A stretch of 64,000 nt of DNA, taken from the NCBI RefSeq assembly GCF_019654955.1, contig NZ_BPEV01000009.1, positions 62,001-126,000 on the forward strand, given 5' to 3'. Below, piece by piece: positions 27,578 to 37,230 of this stretch; positions within the stretch are counted from its first letter, which is position 1; each line of letters starts with the position of its first letter. The translations under genes and the position numbers were made by a program. Below the pieces are notes generated by a model that was given only the letters and a program-made list of their open reading frames with translations, had not been told where the DNA came from and did not search any database. The DNA is from Shewanella sp. KT0246. GTDB taxonomy: Bacteria; Pseudomonadota; Gammaproteobacteria; Enterobacterales; Shewanellaceae.

Positions 27578-28004
27578 TGTAAATCACCTTGGCTCTATCA
27601 GTAAAAGCCGTCACCATTGAGTTCATTAACTCTTTAAATACCCGTCCAAATGCCATATCTGCAAGTGGGTTTGAAAACTCAAAGTTTAAATCAAACTCAA
27701 CTTTACAGGCATCATCTGTTAACTCTGTAAAACGCCAAATACCATCAAGGTTTTTAAATGGACCATTTTCGAGGGTTAGCGATACAGTTTTACCCGGTAC
27801 AACCTGATTACGCGTGGTAAAGGTTTTACGAATGCCTGCTTTTGAAACATCAACCGATGCCACCATTGTTTTACCATCAAACTCAAGCACTTTACCGCCA
27901 ACGCAGCCGGGGAGAAACTCATGGTAAGACTCAACATCATTAACCAGATCATACATTTGCATTGCACTGAAACGAACGAGTACATTTTTTGAAATTTTTG
28001 GCAT
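27567..28004 (-). CDS. ratA: Ribosome association toxin RatA / START-domain protein
   Basis: A 145-residue polyketide-cyclase/START domain protein: MPKISKNVLVRFSAMQMYDL, VNDVESYHEFLPGC and NFEFSNPLADMAFGRVFKEL. In E. coli RatA binds the 50S subunit and blocks 70S formation, and its yeast relative Coq10 helps ubiquinone transport. I chose the ATG at 28004 because MP(K/Q)IS is the family N-terminus; a TTG at 28028 is in frame. Divergent from smpB. Confidence 0.93.
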   Translation of the reverse strand: MPKISKNVLVRFSAMQMYDLVNDVESYHEFLPGCVGGKVLEFDGKTMVASVDVSKAGIRKTFTTRNQVVPGKTVSLTLENGPFKNLDGIWRFTELTDDACKVEFDLNFEFSNPLADMAFGRVFKELMNSMVTAFTDRAKVIYNDK

Positions 28005-28206
28005 GAATAACAACACTTTCGATAACAATCTGCCAATTTTAACACGCCTACGTTAAAACGCATCTATTACGATTAATGAATAAACTCGCATCTTTAAGTG
28101 GTTTGGGTATAATCCCTTGATTAGATTATTCTCTCCCCCATATCTGTCACATGTGAAAAATGATCAGATCTTTTAAATGGGATAACAGCGGGCAGTACAC
28201 GCGATT

Positions 28207-28704
28207 ATGGTAAAAAAGAATTCGAAAAAATCAAAGAATCCACCCGCTACGATTACACGTAATAAGCGCGCGACCTTTGAATTTAAAATTGAAGAAAAAA
28301 TAGAAGCTGGACTTGAGCTACAAGGCTGGGAAGTTAAATCTCTGCGCATGGGAAAAGTCACTTTAGCTGACTGTTATGTCTTCATCAAAAATGGTGAAGC
28401 ATTCATGCACGGTTGTACCGTTCAGCCGCTAAACACCGCAACGACTCATGTAGTGTGCGATCCTGTACGTACTAAAAAACTGCTAATGAAACGCAGTGAA
28501 ATAGACAAACTTGAAGGCTTAATTGAGCGTCAAGGCTATACCTTAGTACCACTTTCCCTATACTGGCGTAAAAGCGCTTGGGTAAAAGTTGAGATTGGTT
28601 TAGGTAAAGGTAAAAAAGATCACGATAAACGTCAGGACACTAAAGAACGCGAGTGGAAAGTAGAGCAATCTCGTGTGATGAAGAAGTCTAGACTGGACGG
28701 ATAA
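28207..28704 (+). CDS. smpB: SsrA-binding protein SmpB
   Basis: Partner of tmRNA in trans-translation. The 165-residue protein has the OB-fold core ([53 protein letters not shown]) and the basic C-terminal tail that enters the decoding site ([20 protein letters not shown]). It lies 72 bases upstream of ssrA, as in most gammaproteobacteria. Confidence 0.97.
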   Translation: MVKKNSKKSKNPPATITRNKRATFEFKIEEKIEAGLELQGWEVKSLRMGKVTLADCYVFIKNGEAFMHGCTVQPLNTATTHVVCDPVRTKKLLMKRSEIDKLEGLIERQGYTLVPLSLYWRKSAWVKVEIGLGKGKKDHDKRQDTKEREWKVEQSRVMKKSRLDG

Positions 28705-28776
28705 TGAACAAACGATTGTTAATTGGTGAAATGCATTAGGCTTTTTAGTGTTTACCCGATACAATCAACAAACTTT

Positions 28777-29131
28777 GGGGGCGATTCTGGATTCGACAGG
28801 ATTCACGAAACCCTGGGAGCATGTCGAGGGGCGGTTGGCCTCGTAAAAAGCCGCACTGTTATAGTTGCTAACGACTCTAACTACTCTCTAGCAGCTTAGG
28901 CTAGCTAGCCATCTTACCCACGTCTCTCAAATGGGCAGGGATTCAAGATGGTCATATTACATTTGATAGCGAGGGAACTCCGTCCGAGGGTGAACCGCGA
29001 AATAGTATCGGACTCGCCAATTGCAATCCTGTCTTTCGGAGTGTACTTGGTTAACCAAAAGAGAGACTAAACATGTAGCGCCTTGGATGTAGGCTTTCTG
29101 GACGCGGGTTCAAATCCCGCCGCCTCCACCA
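28777..29131 (+). ncRNA. ssrA: Transfer-messenger RNA
   Basis: The 5' end GGGGGCGATTCTGGATTCGAC and the 3' end with T-loop GGGTTCAAATCCC and CCTCCACCA pair to form the tRNA-like acceptor stem (7 bp). The tag frame runs 28867-28899, with resume codon GCT, and encodes ANDSNYSLAA followed by TAG; with the tmRNA alanine the tag is AANDSNYSLAA. Length 355 bases, normal for the group. The 3' end is a common integration site for islands. Confidence 0.97.
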
Positions 29132-29141
29132 AATACTTAAA

Positions 29142-29168
29142 AAAGACGTCTTAGGACGTCTTTTTTTA
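29142..29168 (+). terminator. Terminator of ssrA
   Basis: Stem AGACGTC/GACGTCT, loop TTAG, followed by a run of T. Confidence 0.88.
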
Positions 29169-30107
29169 TGCCTGAAACTAGTAATATCAATAACTTATTG
29201 TCTAATAACGTTTTCCCGCCCCTAATAGCAGCTTGAGGTTTATGTAACACCTAATGCAACACCGGAACCCAGTCTAGATTCAGCTGTCACAATAATGGCC
29301 AATACCACTAAACTGCTAACCGCTATGCAAGTTTCAATCGAAAACCTTAAGACAAAGAATACAGCCTAGATGGGTTTGGAACGACGTAAATTGGAAAATA
29401 GTTTGCGTTGTTCATTAGTGGTAGCAAGTTTAACCAGACACCATTTCTTTATCACATACTCGCAGATCTCTGCTTTTATCCAAAGTACTGAAAGGTCGAT
29501 ACACGCTCACCTGCGCGCTAATCAAATTTTTTGACAACTTTATGTAAATCAATATTTCCCTCCTGAATAAGATCCTAAAAAGGTAGACCATAATCCTTAA
29601 ACCCTTTTCCAATATGAAGTACGAAAAGCTTCGAGCAAATTGAATATAGCTTTCTACGCTTGATGAATTAGAGGCTGAAATATTAAAACCTTTTATATAT
29701 AAATTTTTAACCATTTCATACTTGGTTTAACAATATGACTGACACGAAAAACATGAATAGAGAGTAAAAGTATTGGCAAATCACTAGTGATTAAGCCTTG
29801 CCGTATTAAACATGGTGAGGAATTCTAGTTTTGTTATAAATCGATATATAAACTAAACAAAATCAATTGCTAAAACTGTAACAACAATAAATCAAGCGAT
29901 TGATAATAAAGCATTAAAATATAGGGCAGAAACAAGTAGCAATAAGATGAACTGTAGTGATAAAGCATAAACATAGACCTTATTCATTGGTATTATCTAA
30001 CTCTGATAACACAAAATATTTTGGTTTTGACACTGGAGCAAAGACGGATAGCTTTTCCCAACAACAAACTATAATCTGTTCAAGAGCAGATAGGAAAAGA
30101 GAAGAGT
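29162..30107. other. Gene-poor region directly after ssrA
   Basis: About 950 bases with no supported gene. A short open stretch at 29229-29369 (+, 46 codons ending TAG, no start codon at its beginning) and one of 58 codons at 29370-29546 have no recognisable relatives and may be remnants of an inserted element. A minus-strand frame at 29430-29714 is rich in Ser, Ile and Lys without any motif. No integrase was seen. Confidence 0.5.
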
Positions 30108-31007
30108 ATGGATTTAAATTTATTAAAGACGTTTGATGCAGTAATGAAGAGTGAAAGTGTCAATGATGCAGCTGATATTTTGGGGATCACGGCTCCCGCA
30201 GTGAGTCATGCGCTTAATCGGCTTAGAGACCAATATCAAGATCCGCTTTTTATCCGACAAGGCCGCGGAATAGCGCCGACAAATTTTGCCATAGAGTTAC
30301 ATGTAGAGATCCAAGAACCATTATCATTGCTGCTTAATGGTGCCATATCCCGGCAAGATTTTGACCCATTAACCAGTCAACGAACTTTCCGTATTTCCAG
30401 TCACAAAGATATAGATCTTATCGTTGTTCCGCCAATTGTGGATTATAAACGAAAACATGCACCAAACATCATGATTAAGGCCGATGTGGAGCATCAATAT
30501 TATCATGAAAGACAAGATGACTTACGCCACCGTAAGGTAGACCTTATTCTTGCTACTGCACTATTAGAAGATCATGGTTACCATAATCAATTCTTATTCG
30601 AACAGCAATTGGTTATCGCTGTCAGTAAGCACCACCCGCGAATCCAAGACAAGTTAACCCTCACAGACTTTTTTAATGAATATCATCTCCTCTGGTCTAC
30701 AAAAACACTCGATAATTACGTTCTTAACTCATTAGCTGATGAAGATATACCCCATCGAAAAGTCGCTTATGCCACAGGCTCACTTAGTACTGCATTAGTG
30801 ATGGCATCGCAAACTGACTGGATTTGCGTAACAAGTAGCTGGCATGCAAACAAAATGTGTGATGCGTTAGATCTGAATATATTCCCTCTGCCCTTTGCAT
30901 CTAAAAAAGTCCCCATTTATATGACGTGGCATCACTCGCAGCGACATGACGGCGGGAACAAATGGCTTAGAGAAGCGCTCATTGAAACTACAGCAGCACT
31001 TCGCTAA
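30108..31007 (+). CDS. LysR-family transcriptional regulator
   Basis: A 299-residue regulator. The N-terminal winged helix reads MDLNLLKTFDAVMKSESVND, AADILGITAPAVSHALNRLRDQYQDPLFIRQGRG, which is the LysR recognition helix region, and a C-terminal effector-binding domain follows. The N-terminus resembles the LeuO/NodD-type subgroup. It has an A/G-rich site GGAAAAGAGAAGAG just before the ATG. It stands alone, convergent with the small secreted protein gene; control of the sulfatase cluster is possible but not shown. Confidence 0.92.
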   Translation: MDLNLLKTFDAVMKSESVNDAADILGITAPAVSHALNRLRDQYQDPLFIRQGRGIAPTNFAIELHVEIQEPLSLLLNGAISRQDFDPLTSQRTFRISSHKDIDLIVVPPIVDYKRKHAPNIMIKADVEHQYYHERQDDLRHRKVDLILATALLEDHGYHNQFLFEQQLVIAVSKHHPRIQDKLTLTDFFNEYHLLWSTKTLDNYVLNSLADEDIPHRKVAYATGSLSTALVMASQTDWICVTSSWHANKMCDALDLNIFPLPFASKKVPIYMTWHHSQRHDGGNKWLREALIETTAALR

Positions 31008-31042
31008 CTTAGATATAGATTGAACTCAGATAAGCAGCCACA

Positions 31043-31456
31043 CTATTTGCGTTCGTTTTGAATATTATCCATCGCACACATTCCAAAATTAGGATTGACT
31101 TGTTCGCAATGCTTTACCCAGCGTACAGGCCAGAATATTCGAGTCGATTTTCCAATTTGGATACATTGCAGTTGTATATTTTTATGTTCATACCTATCAC
31201 CGACGGCAAAAGACTCTGTTTTAGAGACATAGCACTTCGGTTCTAGCAAATTATCATCCATGAGCTGGTAAACCCAGTTTTCATCTGCTTTGTTCTTAAA
31301 AGCGTCATAGTATGCAGAATTTGCAGAACTAACAGCGGATCGCTCTGCTTTAGTGGCTATGAGCATTCTAACGTCAGCGAAAGCACTATTTGCCAATAGT
31401 AAACTAACAATGCATAGCAGCAATTTCACCGATGCAGGTTTGAGTCTAATATTCAT
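31043..31456 (-). CDS. Secreted protein of unknown function, last gene of the sulfatase cluster
   Basis: A 137-residue protein with a signal peptide (about 1-27, ending NSAFA). The mature part has four Cys residues (in EPKCYVS, IQLQCIQIG, VKHCEQVN and GMCAMDN), which could form two disulfides. I do not recognise a family. It lies 52 bases downstream of the TPR protein gene in the same direction and is probably part of the same transcript. Confidence 0.65.
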   Translation of the reverse strand: MNIRLKPASVKLLLCIVSLLLANSAFADVRMLIATKAERSAVSSANSAYYDAFKNKADENWVYQLMDDNLLEPKCYVSKTESFAVGDRYEHKNIQLQCIQIGKSTRIFWPVRWVKHCEQVNPNFGMCAMDNIQNERK

Positions 31457-31508
31457 GTTATTCCCATTCTTTAAATAGCACTGCGGTAACTTTGTATACC
31501 AGACAAAC

Positions 31509-32501
31509 TCATGACTTTAACTTCTGTAATAATTGTTCGACAGCATTTTTAGGTGCCACTTTTTTAAGTTCAGTCAAACAAGCATTAGCATTTACATTGT
31601 CAGTTTCTAAATACACTTCGCACAGTGCATACATTTGCTCTGGAGCACCAGACAACTGATACGCCTGCTCAAACAAAGGTACTGATGCAGCAACATCAAA
31701 CTCTTTTTGCATTACTCCGTACAAATACCAATAGTAACTATTTGACTCAGCAAGTATGGCCGCGACTTTTATCTGTTCCATTGCCAACCGTTTCTCTTTG
31801 GCTCTCACCAAAGTCAGTCCTTTAGCAAAATGTAACTGTGAAGAGTTAGGATTACTCTTTAGCCCTACATTCAAAATATCCAAGCTAGCTTTATCTTTGC
31901 CTTGTTTATGAAACGCCTCTGCATAACTGACCCATACAGCTTGATTGGTGGGTACCTCCAACGTTAATTGCTTAAACAACGAAATTGCTTTTTTGTTATC
32001 ACCGGTTAACTGATAAAACCTTGCCAGCCTATATCGTGCATATGATGTGTTGCCCTCTAACAAATATTGTTCAAGTCCAGCTAAGTAAGGCCTAATAATC
32101 TCTTTCTGTTCAGCGTTAAACTCTTGCTCACCCGATAACAAATTAAATACTGCTTCGTTGCTAGTCGCCGTATTTGAGTCAGCCAATAAAGGGGTAAGCA
32201 TTTTCCAGCGCAACGCAACAGAAAAACCAGCGCTACCGATAATTGCAGCTTGCTTTATTTGAGTATTTTCTTCCTTCAAAGCTCTAGCAACGGCCACCAA
32301 ACCATTTTTTGAAGGTCGCGTTTGTAGCGACTCAAGTGCAATTACCCTTTCATCGACTGTCCGTGCTTTATCCTGAGCAATGTAGGCAGGGTCTTCAACA
32401 TTAGGCCGGTAATTTGTCGGCGGTTCTTCTGTATTAGCTTGAGTGCCAAATGACACTAGCAGCATTGAAACAACCATTATGATCTGCTTATTCATCATCA
32501 A
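31509..32501 (-). CDS. Secreted TPR protein in the sulfatase cluster
   Basis: The 330-residue protein has a signal peptide (about 1-22, ending GTQA), an N-terminal HEAT-like helical part (about 45-120) and TPR repeats from about 150 to 330 (YARYRLARFYQLTGDNKKAI, AVWVSYAEAFHKQGKDKASL, LHFAKGLTLVRAKEKRLAM). The gene follows the maturase gene by 8 bases, which implies co-transcription. It may be a periplasmic scaffold for the sulfatase or its substrate; this is inference. Confidence 0.75.
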   Translation of the reverse strand: MMMNKQIIMVVSMLLVSFGTQANTEEPPTNYRPNVEDPAYIAQDKARTVDERVIALESLQTRPSKNGLVAVARALKEENTQIKQAAIIGSAGFSVALRWKMLTPLLADSNTATSNEAVFNLLSGEQEFNAEQKEIIRPYLAGLEQYLLEGNTSYARYRLARFYQLTGDNKKAISLFKQLTLEVPTNQAVWVSYAEAFHKQGKDKASLDILNVGLKSNPNSSQLHFAKGLTLVRAKEKRLAMEQIKVAAILAESNSYYWYLYGVMQKEFDVAASVPLFEQAYQLSGAPEQMYALCEVYLETDNVNANACLTELKKVAPKNAVEQLLQKLKS

Positions 32502-32508
32502 TCAACCG

Positions 32509-33843
32509 TTATGCTCTGGCTTGCAATTGCTTGTTAATTAATTCTCGGTCACTGTATTTACCGCGTGCTACCGGGTAGTTGAGTGTGCGTAGAATATACG
32601 CCAGCCCCGCATCTGCATGGGTATAAAACTTCTTCCAACCTGCACATAAATAATTAAGCCCATCTTCACCATCTTTGGTACGAATGAAGCGGTTTTTAGG
32701 ACACTCACCAAAACAAGCAAATTGATATTCGCAGCGCTGGCATTGGCTTGGCAATGACTTGGTTTTTGATACCCCAAACTGCTGCTGCTGACTAGAGTAA
32801 GCCATTGATTCAAGTGTTTTATCGTTTATATTGCCAATCTTGTATTCGGGATAAACATAATGATCACAGCTAAAAACGTCGCCGTTAGGTTCCATTGCTA
32901 AGCCTTTGCCACACATTTCCCCAAGTGTACATAATGGATTTCTTCTGCCTGCCCATGTCTCTAAAAAGGCTTCGAAATATTGAACAAAGACAGTCCCTAC
33001 ATCATTTTGAATCCATTCATCAAATACTGTAATCAGGAAGTTACCCCATGCGTCATCTGCGACACAAAATGACTCAACTATCGACTCTTTATGCGCTGGG
33101 TTTAACCTTGCATCGCCTTGCATTAATCGTTCATCGCTCGCCCATGTATGTGGAGCCGTAGAACGAAATGTCTTAGGTTCAACAATAGGAATAAATTGCA
33201 TCTGTGGCGACTTTACTTCATCACGTAAAAAACGATATACCGTTAAAGCATTATGACTGGTTATGTTATTGACACAGGTCAAGGTTGCAAATTTAACCTG
33301 ATGCTTATGCAGTAATTCAACAGCTCGCATGACTTGTCTAAATGAGCCTTTTCCTGATTTAGTCGTACGATAACTATTATGGATTAACTCTGGCCCATCA
33401 ATACTTAACCCAACAAGGAAGTTGTTGTTTTTTAAAAACTCGCACCATTTGTCACTTATAAGTATGCCGTTTGTTTGTAGATCATTTGAAATAATGACGC
33501 CTTCAGGTTTATATTTTTTCTGTAGTTCTACAATTTTTTCAAAATAAGGGATTCCTAGCATTGTCGCTTCGCCGCCTTGCCATGAAAATATAATCTCTGG
33601 TGTATTTTGCCCTTCTATATAGCTGCGAATAAATACTTCAAGATCATGGTCACTTAATTTTGGTGAGCATCCCCTCTTATAATCCAACAGATCTTCTTTG
33701 CTTAAGTAGTAGCAGTAATCACAGTCAAGGTTACATGAAGCACCGATAGGCTTTGTCATTACATGCATGCGTTTTGAGGCTTTACCATTAAACTGTGGAC
33801 CTGCTTTTAGAACTGTATTGTTGCTACTCATAAGTATCTTCAT
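32509..33843 (-). CDS. Anaerobic sulfatase-maturating enzyme (radical SAM, SPASM)
   Basis: Converts the active-site Cys or Ser of sulfatases to formylglycine. The 444-residue protein has the radical SAM motif CNLDCDYC (Cys37, Cys41, Cys44), the GGEA-type SAM site in FSWQGGEATML, and SPASM cysteines in CTLGEMCGKG, VFSCDHYV, and CQRCEYQFACFGECP. This set matches anSME/AslB/ChuR. The neighbouring sulfatase has a Cys-type signature, which is the expected client. An in-frame ATG at 33831 is an equally possible start. Confidence 0.93.
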   Translation of the reverse strand: MKILMSSNNTVLKAGPQFNGKASKRMHVMTKPIGASCNLDCDYCYYLSKEDLLDYKRGCSPKLSDHDLEVFIRSYIEGQNTPEIIFSWQGGEATMLGIPYFEKIVELQKKYKPEGVIISNDLQTNGILISDKWCEFLKNNNFLVGLSIDGPELIHNSYRTTKSGKGSFRQVMRAVELLHKHQVKFATLTCVNNITSHNALTVYRFLRDEVKSPQMQFIPIVEPKTFRSTAPHTWASDERLMQGDARLNPAHKESIVESFCVADDAWGNFLITVFDEWIQNDVGTVFVQYFEAFLETWAGRRNPLCTLGEMCGKGLAMEPNGDVFSCDHYVYPEYKIGNINDKTLESMAYSSQQQQFGVSKTKSLPSQCQRCEYQFACFGECPKNRFIRTKDGEDGLNYLCAGWKKFYTHADAGLAYILRTLNYPVARGKYSDRELINKQLQARA

Positions 33844-34043
33844 CTGTCAGTTAATTTGATGGGAGTGATGATAATTGCTAGTTAATTTATGAACAATCAA
33901 CTCAAGTAAAATATGGATTGAACGGTATTTAATTGACGCCACTAACAGTGATTCAACTAGATACCGAGATATTGCCAAGTATCATCAGCTGAATTTCTTC
34001 TTGATTTATTGATTAGTCAAAAAGAACACCTTACTAATAGAGT

Positions 34044-34529
34044 TTATTGGCTTAGGACCTGTATCAACTTAATTTTTTGATCACTACTGAAACCAGTGCT
34101 AGTTAATAACACCGATATCGCATCGAACTGATTGCGGCTAACGCTACTAGAGCTAACTGAAATTGCTGCAGTCTTTGCAGGTTCAATATCGTTAAGCTGC
34201 TTGTTCGACTCGACGTTAACTTTAGATAAGTTGTGTTCTGGCATGCTATTGCTATAAACGCTAGACTTATCTTGCTCACTTGCTTGCTGCATATTCTGAC
34301 TTGATAGATTGCGAGAAACTTGTCCAGCTGTTTGTTCATAACCATTAAAGCGATTAATATTTTCCAACACCGCACTTTGCACGTCGGTAGACTGCTGGGC
34401 GGAAACTGCGACGTTCTCGGTTCGGAGAGCTGAAACGTCAGCCCCCTGCATAGATAGTGTTTGAGGGGCACTTCCTGCTTGGACAAAAGGAGCAATGCAA
34501 AAAGTCGCCAATATAAGGGATTTAAACAT
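34044..34529 (-). CDS. Small secreted protein of unknown function
   Basis: A 161-residue protein with a signal peptide (about 1-18, ending FVQA). The mature part is Ser-, Gln- and Asn-rich, without Cys and with no recognisable fold; the last 30 residues (FDAISVLLTSTGFSSDQKIK) look helical. It lies between the sulfatase and the maturase in the same direction, 67 bases after the sulfatase and 200 before the maturase. I do not recognise a family. Confidence 0.6.
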   Translation of the reverse strand: MFKSLILATFCIAPFVQAGSAPQTLSMQGADVSALRTENVAVSAQQSTDVQSAVLENINRFNGYEQTAGQVSRNLSSQNMQQASEQDKSSVYSNSMPEHNLSKVNVESNKQLNDIEPAKTAAISVSSSSVSRNQFDAISVLLTSTGFSSDQKIKLIQVLSQ

Positions 34530-34554
34530 AAGGTGTACCTATTTAAGGAAGTTG

Positions 34555-34588
34555 AGCAAGAAACTAGAGAATCCTCTAGTTTCTTGCT
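34555..34588 (-). other. Perfect 15-bp hairpin after the sulfatase gene
   Basis: 34555-34569 pairs without mismatch with 34574-34588 around a four-base loop. No T-tract follows on the minus strand, so it is more likely an mRNA-stabilising or processing hairpin between the sulfatase and the next gene than a terminator. Confidence 0.7.
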
Positions 34589-34596
34589 ATTACAGG

Positions 34597-36240
34597 TTAT
34601 TTAGTGGCAGTTTTTGAACCACCAGCTCCTATGCCAAAGTTTTTGTATACTGATTCACTCGCACCATCCATTGTAAATGAACCCGGGCGCTGTGATGGTG
34701 GAAAGTCTTTATAAGTAGCTAAGTGCTGTTTTACTAGCTCGTTGGCTTTATAAAATACAAAGACATTATCAAGCTCCCAAGACCAATAGTTATTCGAGTT
34801 GTGATCAGCACGCTCAAATGGATCTTGTCTAAGGTTAAAGATTTTAGGTAAACGCAACCAAGTAAACGGCTCAGCCCAAAGAGCCATCGTTTTCGCTCTT
34901 TGCTCACCGTAAACAACCTTCCAGTCAGTAGAGTGATCTTTACCACCGCCAACGTAATCTGCTTGGTTATAACGAATAGCTACGACTTGTGCGTCAGCGT
35001 TATATTCAATTACCTGCTTACGCGGGTCTTCTTTCGTACGACCTGCAAAATAATCATTCATGTCAAAGCCATCAAGATGGATTTTGAACTCTTTACCATT
35101 GGCTTTATAACCGCCTTTCAACAAGTCTTGCTTAATATTGCTATCACCAGCCGCTGCAGAAAGAGTCGGAAGGAAATCAAGCCCTGAAACCATGCCGTTT
35201 AGCACTCGACCACCGCTCCAGTCACCGGCAGGCCAACGTACAAATGCAGGAACGCGATAAGCGCCTTCCCAGTTTGTTTCCTTCTCACCTCGGAAAGGCG
35301 TAGTAGCCCCATCTGGCCACGCATTAAAGTGAGGGCCATTATCGGTTCCATACATAACAATAGTATTGTCCTTCAACTCATTATCATCAATATAGTCAAG
35401 TAGTTCGCCTACATTTCTGTCATGAGCCATCATTGCGTCATTATAGAAACCTTGTCCAGAAATACCTCTATCTTTAGGGTTTAAGTGAGTCTTGAAGTGC
35501 ATCTTAGAAGAATTCCACCACACAAAGAATGGTTTATGTGCTGCTTGTGCTTTGTCCATAAATTTAATGGCATGCGCGGTCACATCGTCATCAATAGTGC
35601 GCATGCGCTCTATCGTTAGCGGTCCAGTATCTTTAACTTCACCATCAACTTTGGCCGAAATGACGCCTCGTGGACCATATTTCTCAAGGTACTTTGGATC
35701 TTTCGGGTAGAAATCATGCTCTGGCTCTTCCATCGCATTTAGGTGGTATAGGAAACCATAAAACTCATCAAAACCGTGGTTTGTTGGTAAGTCACGGTCG
35801 CGGTCACCAAGATGGTTTTTACCAAATTGCCCCGTCATATAGCCTTGGTTTTTAAGTACTTCAGCGATGGTTAAATCATCATCAGCAATACCTTGAGGCG
35901 CTCCTGGAAGGCCAACTTTTGTCATGCCTGTTCTTAATCCATCTTGACCAGTAATAAACGCACTTCGACCAGCAGTACAAGATTGCTCGCCATAGTAATC
36001 AGTGAATGCAACACCTTCATTGGCGATACGGTCGATGTTTGATGTCTCATATCCCATCAAGCCACGATTCCAATAGCTGATGTTCCAGGTACCTATATCA
36101 TCGCCCCACATGACTAGGATATTAGGTTTTTGATTCGATTTCGGTGCTGGAGCTTCAGCAGCAATTGCATGCATTGACGAAAATGCTGATAAGGCAAGCA
36201 TCGCGGTTGAAAGTAGTGTTTTTCTACTCGGAATATTCAT
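34597..36240 (-). CDS. Periplasmic arylsulfatase, Cys-type
   Basis: A 547-residue type I sulfatase with a signal peptide (1-28, cleavage near AIA-AEA). The metal site is NILVMWGDDIG (Asp47, Asp48), the formylglycine signature is CTAGR (Cys88-Arg92), followed by SAFITGQDGLRTG; GKNHLGD and YGTDNGPH give the other metal and substrate residues. The Cys must be oxidised to formylglycine, and a maturase gene lies just downstream. The substrate could be a sulfated polysaccharide or small aryl sulfate. The upstream region is duplicated (see 36041-38067). Confidence 0.95.
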   Translation of the reverse strand: MNIPSRKTLLSTAMLALSAFSSMHAIAAEAPAPKSNQKPNILVMWGDDIGTWNISYWNRGLMGYETSNIDRIANEGVAFTDYYGEQSCTAGRSAFITGQDGLRTGMTKVGLPGAPQGIADDDLTIAEVLKNQGYMTGQFGKNHLGDRDRDLPTNHGFDEFYGFLYHLNAMEEPEHDFYPKDPKYLEKYGPRGVISAKVDGEVKDTGPLTIERMRTIDDDVTAHAIKFMDKAQAAHKPFFVWWNSSKMHFKTHLNPKDRGISGQGFYNDAMMAHDRNVGELLDYIDDNELKDNTIVMYGTDNGPHFNAWPDGATTPFRGEKETNWEGAYRVPAFVRWPAGDWSGGRVLNGMVSGLDFLPTLSAAAGDSNIKQDLLKGGYKANGKEFKIHLDGFDMNDYFAGRTKEDPRKQVIEYNADAQVVAIRYNQADYVGGGKDHSTDWKVVYGEQRAKTMALWAEPFTWLRLPKIFNLRQDPFERADHNSNNYWSWELDNVFVFYKANELVKQHLATYKDFPPSQRPGSFTMDGASESVYKNFGIGAGGSKTATK

Positions 36241-36806
36241 GTGCGTCTCTCTCTATTAACTTAAGTGAACACTCGATGCCTTACTCTTACTCAAGTTGGC
36301 AGTAATGTTTGTATATAAACTTACTGTCGACATCTCGATGTTCTATTTATTGTGGAGTCAATTAGAAAATAATCGCTCCAATTTCAATTCGAGAGGGATA
36401 TTAATGTGAATATAAAAAAAGAAAAAACACTTTTGGTTAATAGTGAATTTAGTTTCATTCAACTAAAAAACATTATCTAGTAAGCAATAGAGAAACAAAG
36501 AAAAAACAGTTGACTAATTCACTTTTTTATTTCATTAAATTAACTAGCTGCCATTTTAATTACGCCCTGCAAATAACCTTCTACAAATAGCATTCAGCTT
36601 ATTAAACAATGCAAACACACAGAACAAATGCCGCAATAAACTTCAATTTAAATTAGTTTAACAACATGAATCATTTTGGTGTTCATGTTATTAGATAAGT
36701 TACTTTTATTACTGAGTGACTTACACTTTATAAATGCCAGTGAAAACATAGCCTCACAGTTTGATAGGCATTGTAAATTACATAAACACAAGATAGAGAT
36801 ATTTAC
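36241..36806. other. Upstream region of the sulfatase gene (unit A copy)
   Basis: Contains the leftward promoter of the sulfatase gene near 36241-36340 and a leftover copy of the moxR promoter. The block TTATTACTGAGTGACTTACA (from 36709, 30 bases in all) is identical in unit B at 37721, where it precedes intact moxR, so it likely marks a promoter or operator. The stretch 36360-36560 is AT-rich with no motif I can name. Confidence 0.6.
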
Positions 36807-37040
36807 ATGTCGTATTATCATTATCCGATTCGCTACTGCAACTGTCTTTAGCACTAAGCAGACAAGTAGTTGGCAGGAACATGTCGTCAATGTACATCTT
36901 ATAGTTTTACTTGCCGAAGCTCATGTATTACTTGATTCCATGCCAAGAACCACAAAAACACTCTGTAAGAGCAATATTAAATTGTTTGGTTGCCCTCACT
37001 CGGATGCGTAAATTTCACAGCCCAATAATGTAATAGCCTA
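36807..37040 (+). pseudogene. Decayed 5' fragment of moxR
   Basis: Aligns with codons 1-82 of the intact moxR at 37820 after correcting frameshifts. Recognisable pieces are QEHVVNVHLIVLLAEAHVLL and KLFGCPHSD. The Walker A motif GLPGTAKT has become SMPRTTKT, and the frame is broken near codon 4. It is a relic of the tandem duplication. Confidence 0.8.
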
Positions 37041-37230
37041 AATGTCTCATATCCCATCAAACCACGATTCCAATAGTTGATGTTCCAAGTACCTATGTCA
37101 TCACCCCACATTGCTAGAATATTAGGTTTTTGGTTCGATTTTACTTCTGGTGCTAAAGCATACATTGACGAGAATCCTGATAGAGCAAGCATCGCAGTTG
37201 AAAGTTGTGTTTTCTACTCGGAATATTCAT
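37041..37230 (-). pseudogene. Decayed 5' fragment of the sulfatase gene
   Basis: Matches the signal peptide and first 66 codons of the sulfatase at 36240. The segment KSNQKPNILAMWGDDIGTWN is nearly unchanged, but one T is missing from the T-run after codon 6, so the start is out of frame, and the gene ends at the duplication junction before the CTAGR site. It cannot encode an active enzyme. Confidence 0.85.

Larger units (their letters stand above)
36041..37040. repeat. Tandem duplication, unit A
   Basis: This unit spans the 5' end of the intact sulfatase gene, its upstream region and a decayed 5' piece of moxR. It is homologous along its length to unit B (37041-38067); matching points are offset by 1000 bases at the sulfatase end and 1013 to 1027 at the moxR end. 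The join between units is in the sequence TAGCCTA-AATGTCTCAT at 37034-37050. Confidence 0.85.

Noticed and set aside
29229..29546. Two consecutive short plus-strand frames after ssrA
   Set aside because: Protein-like composition but no start for the first, no homologue recognised for either; kept only as a note on possible remnants.
29430..29714. Minus-strand frame of 94 codons after ssrA
   Set aside because: Low-complexity Ser/Ile/Lys composition, no ribosome site, no motif or family resemblance.
36676..37011. Open frame of 111 codons upstream of moxR
   Set aside because: Its second half matches decayed moxR sequence, its first half is the copied promoter region; it is a pseudogene relic, not a gene.
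36977..37192. 71-codon minus frame with a sulfatase N-terminus
   Set aside because: A duplicated fragment cut before the active-site Cys; listed as pseudogene instead of a gene.
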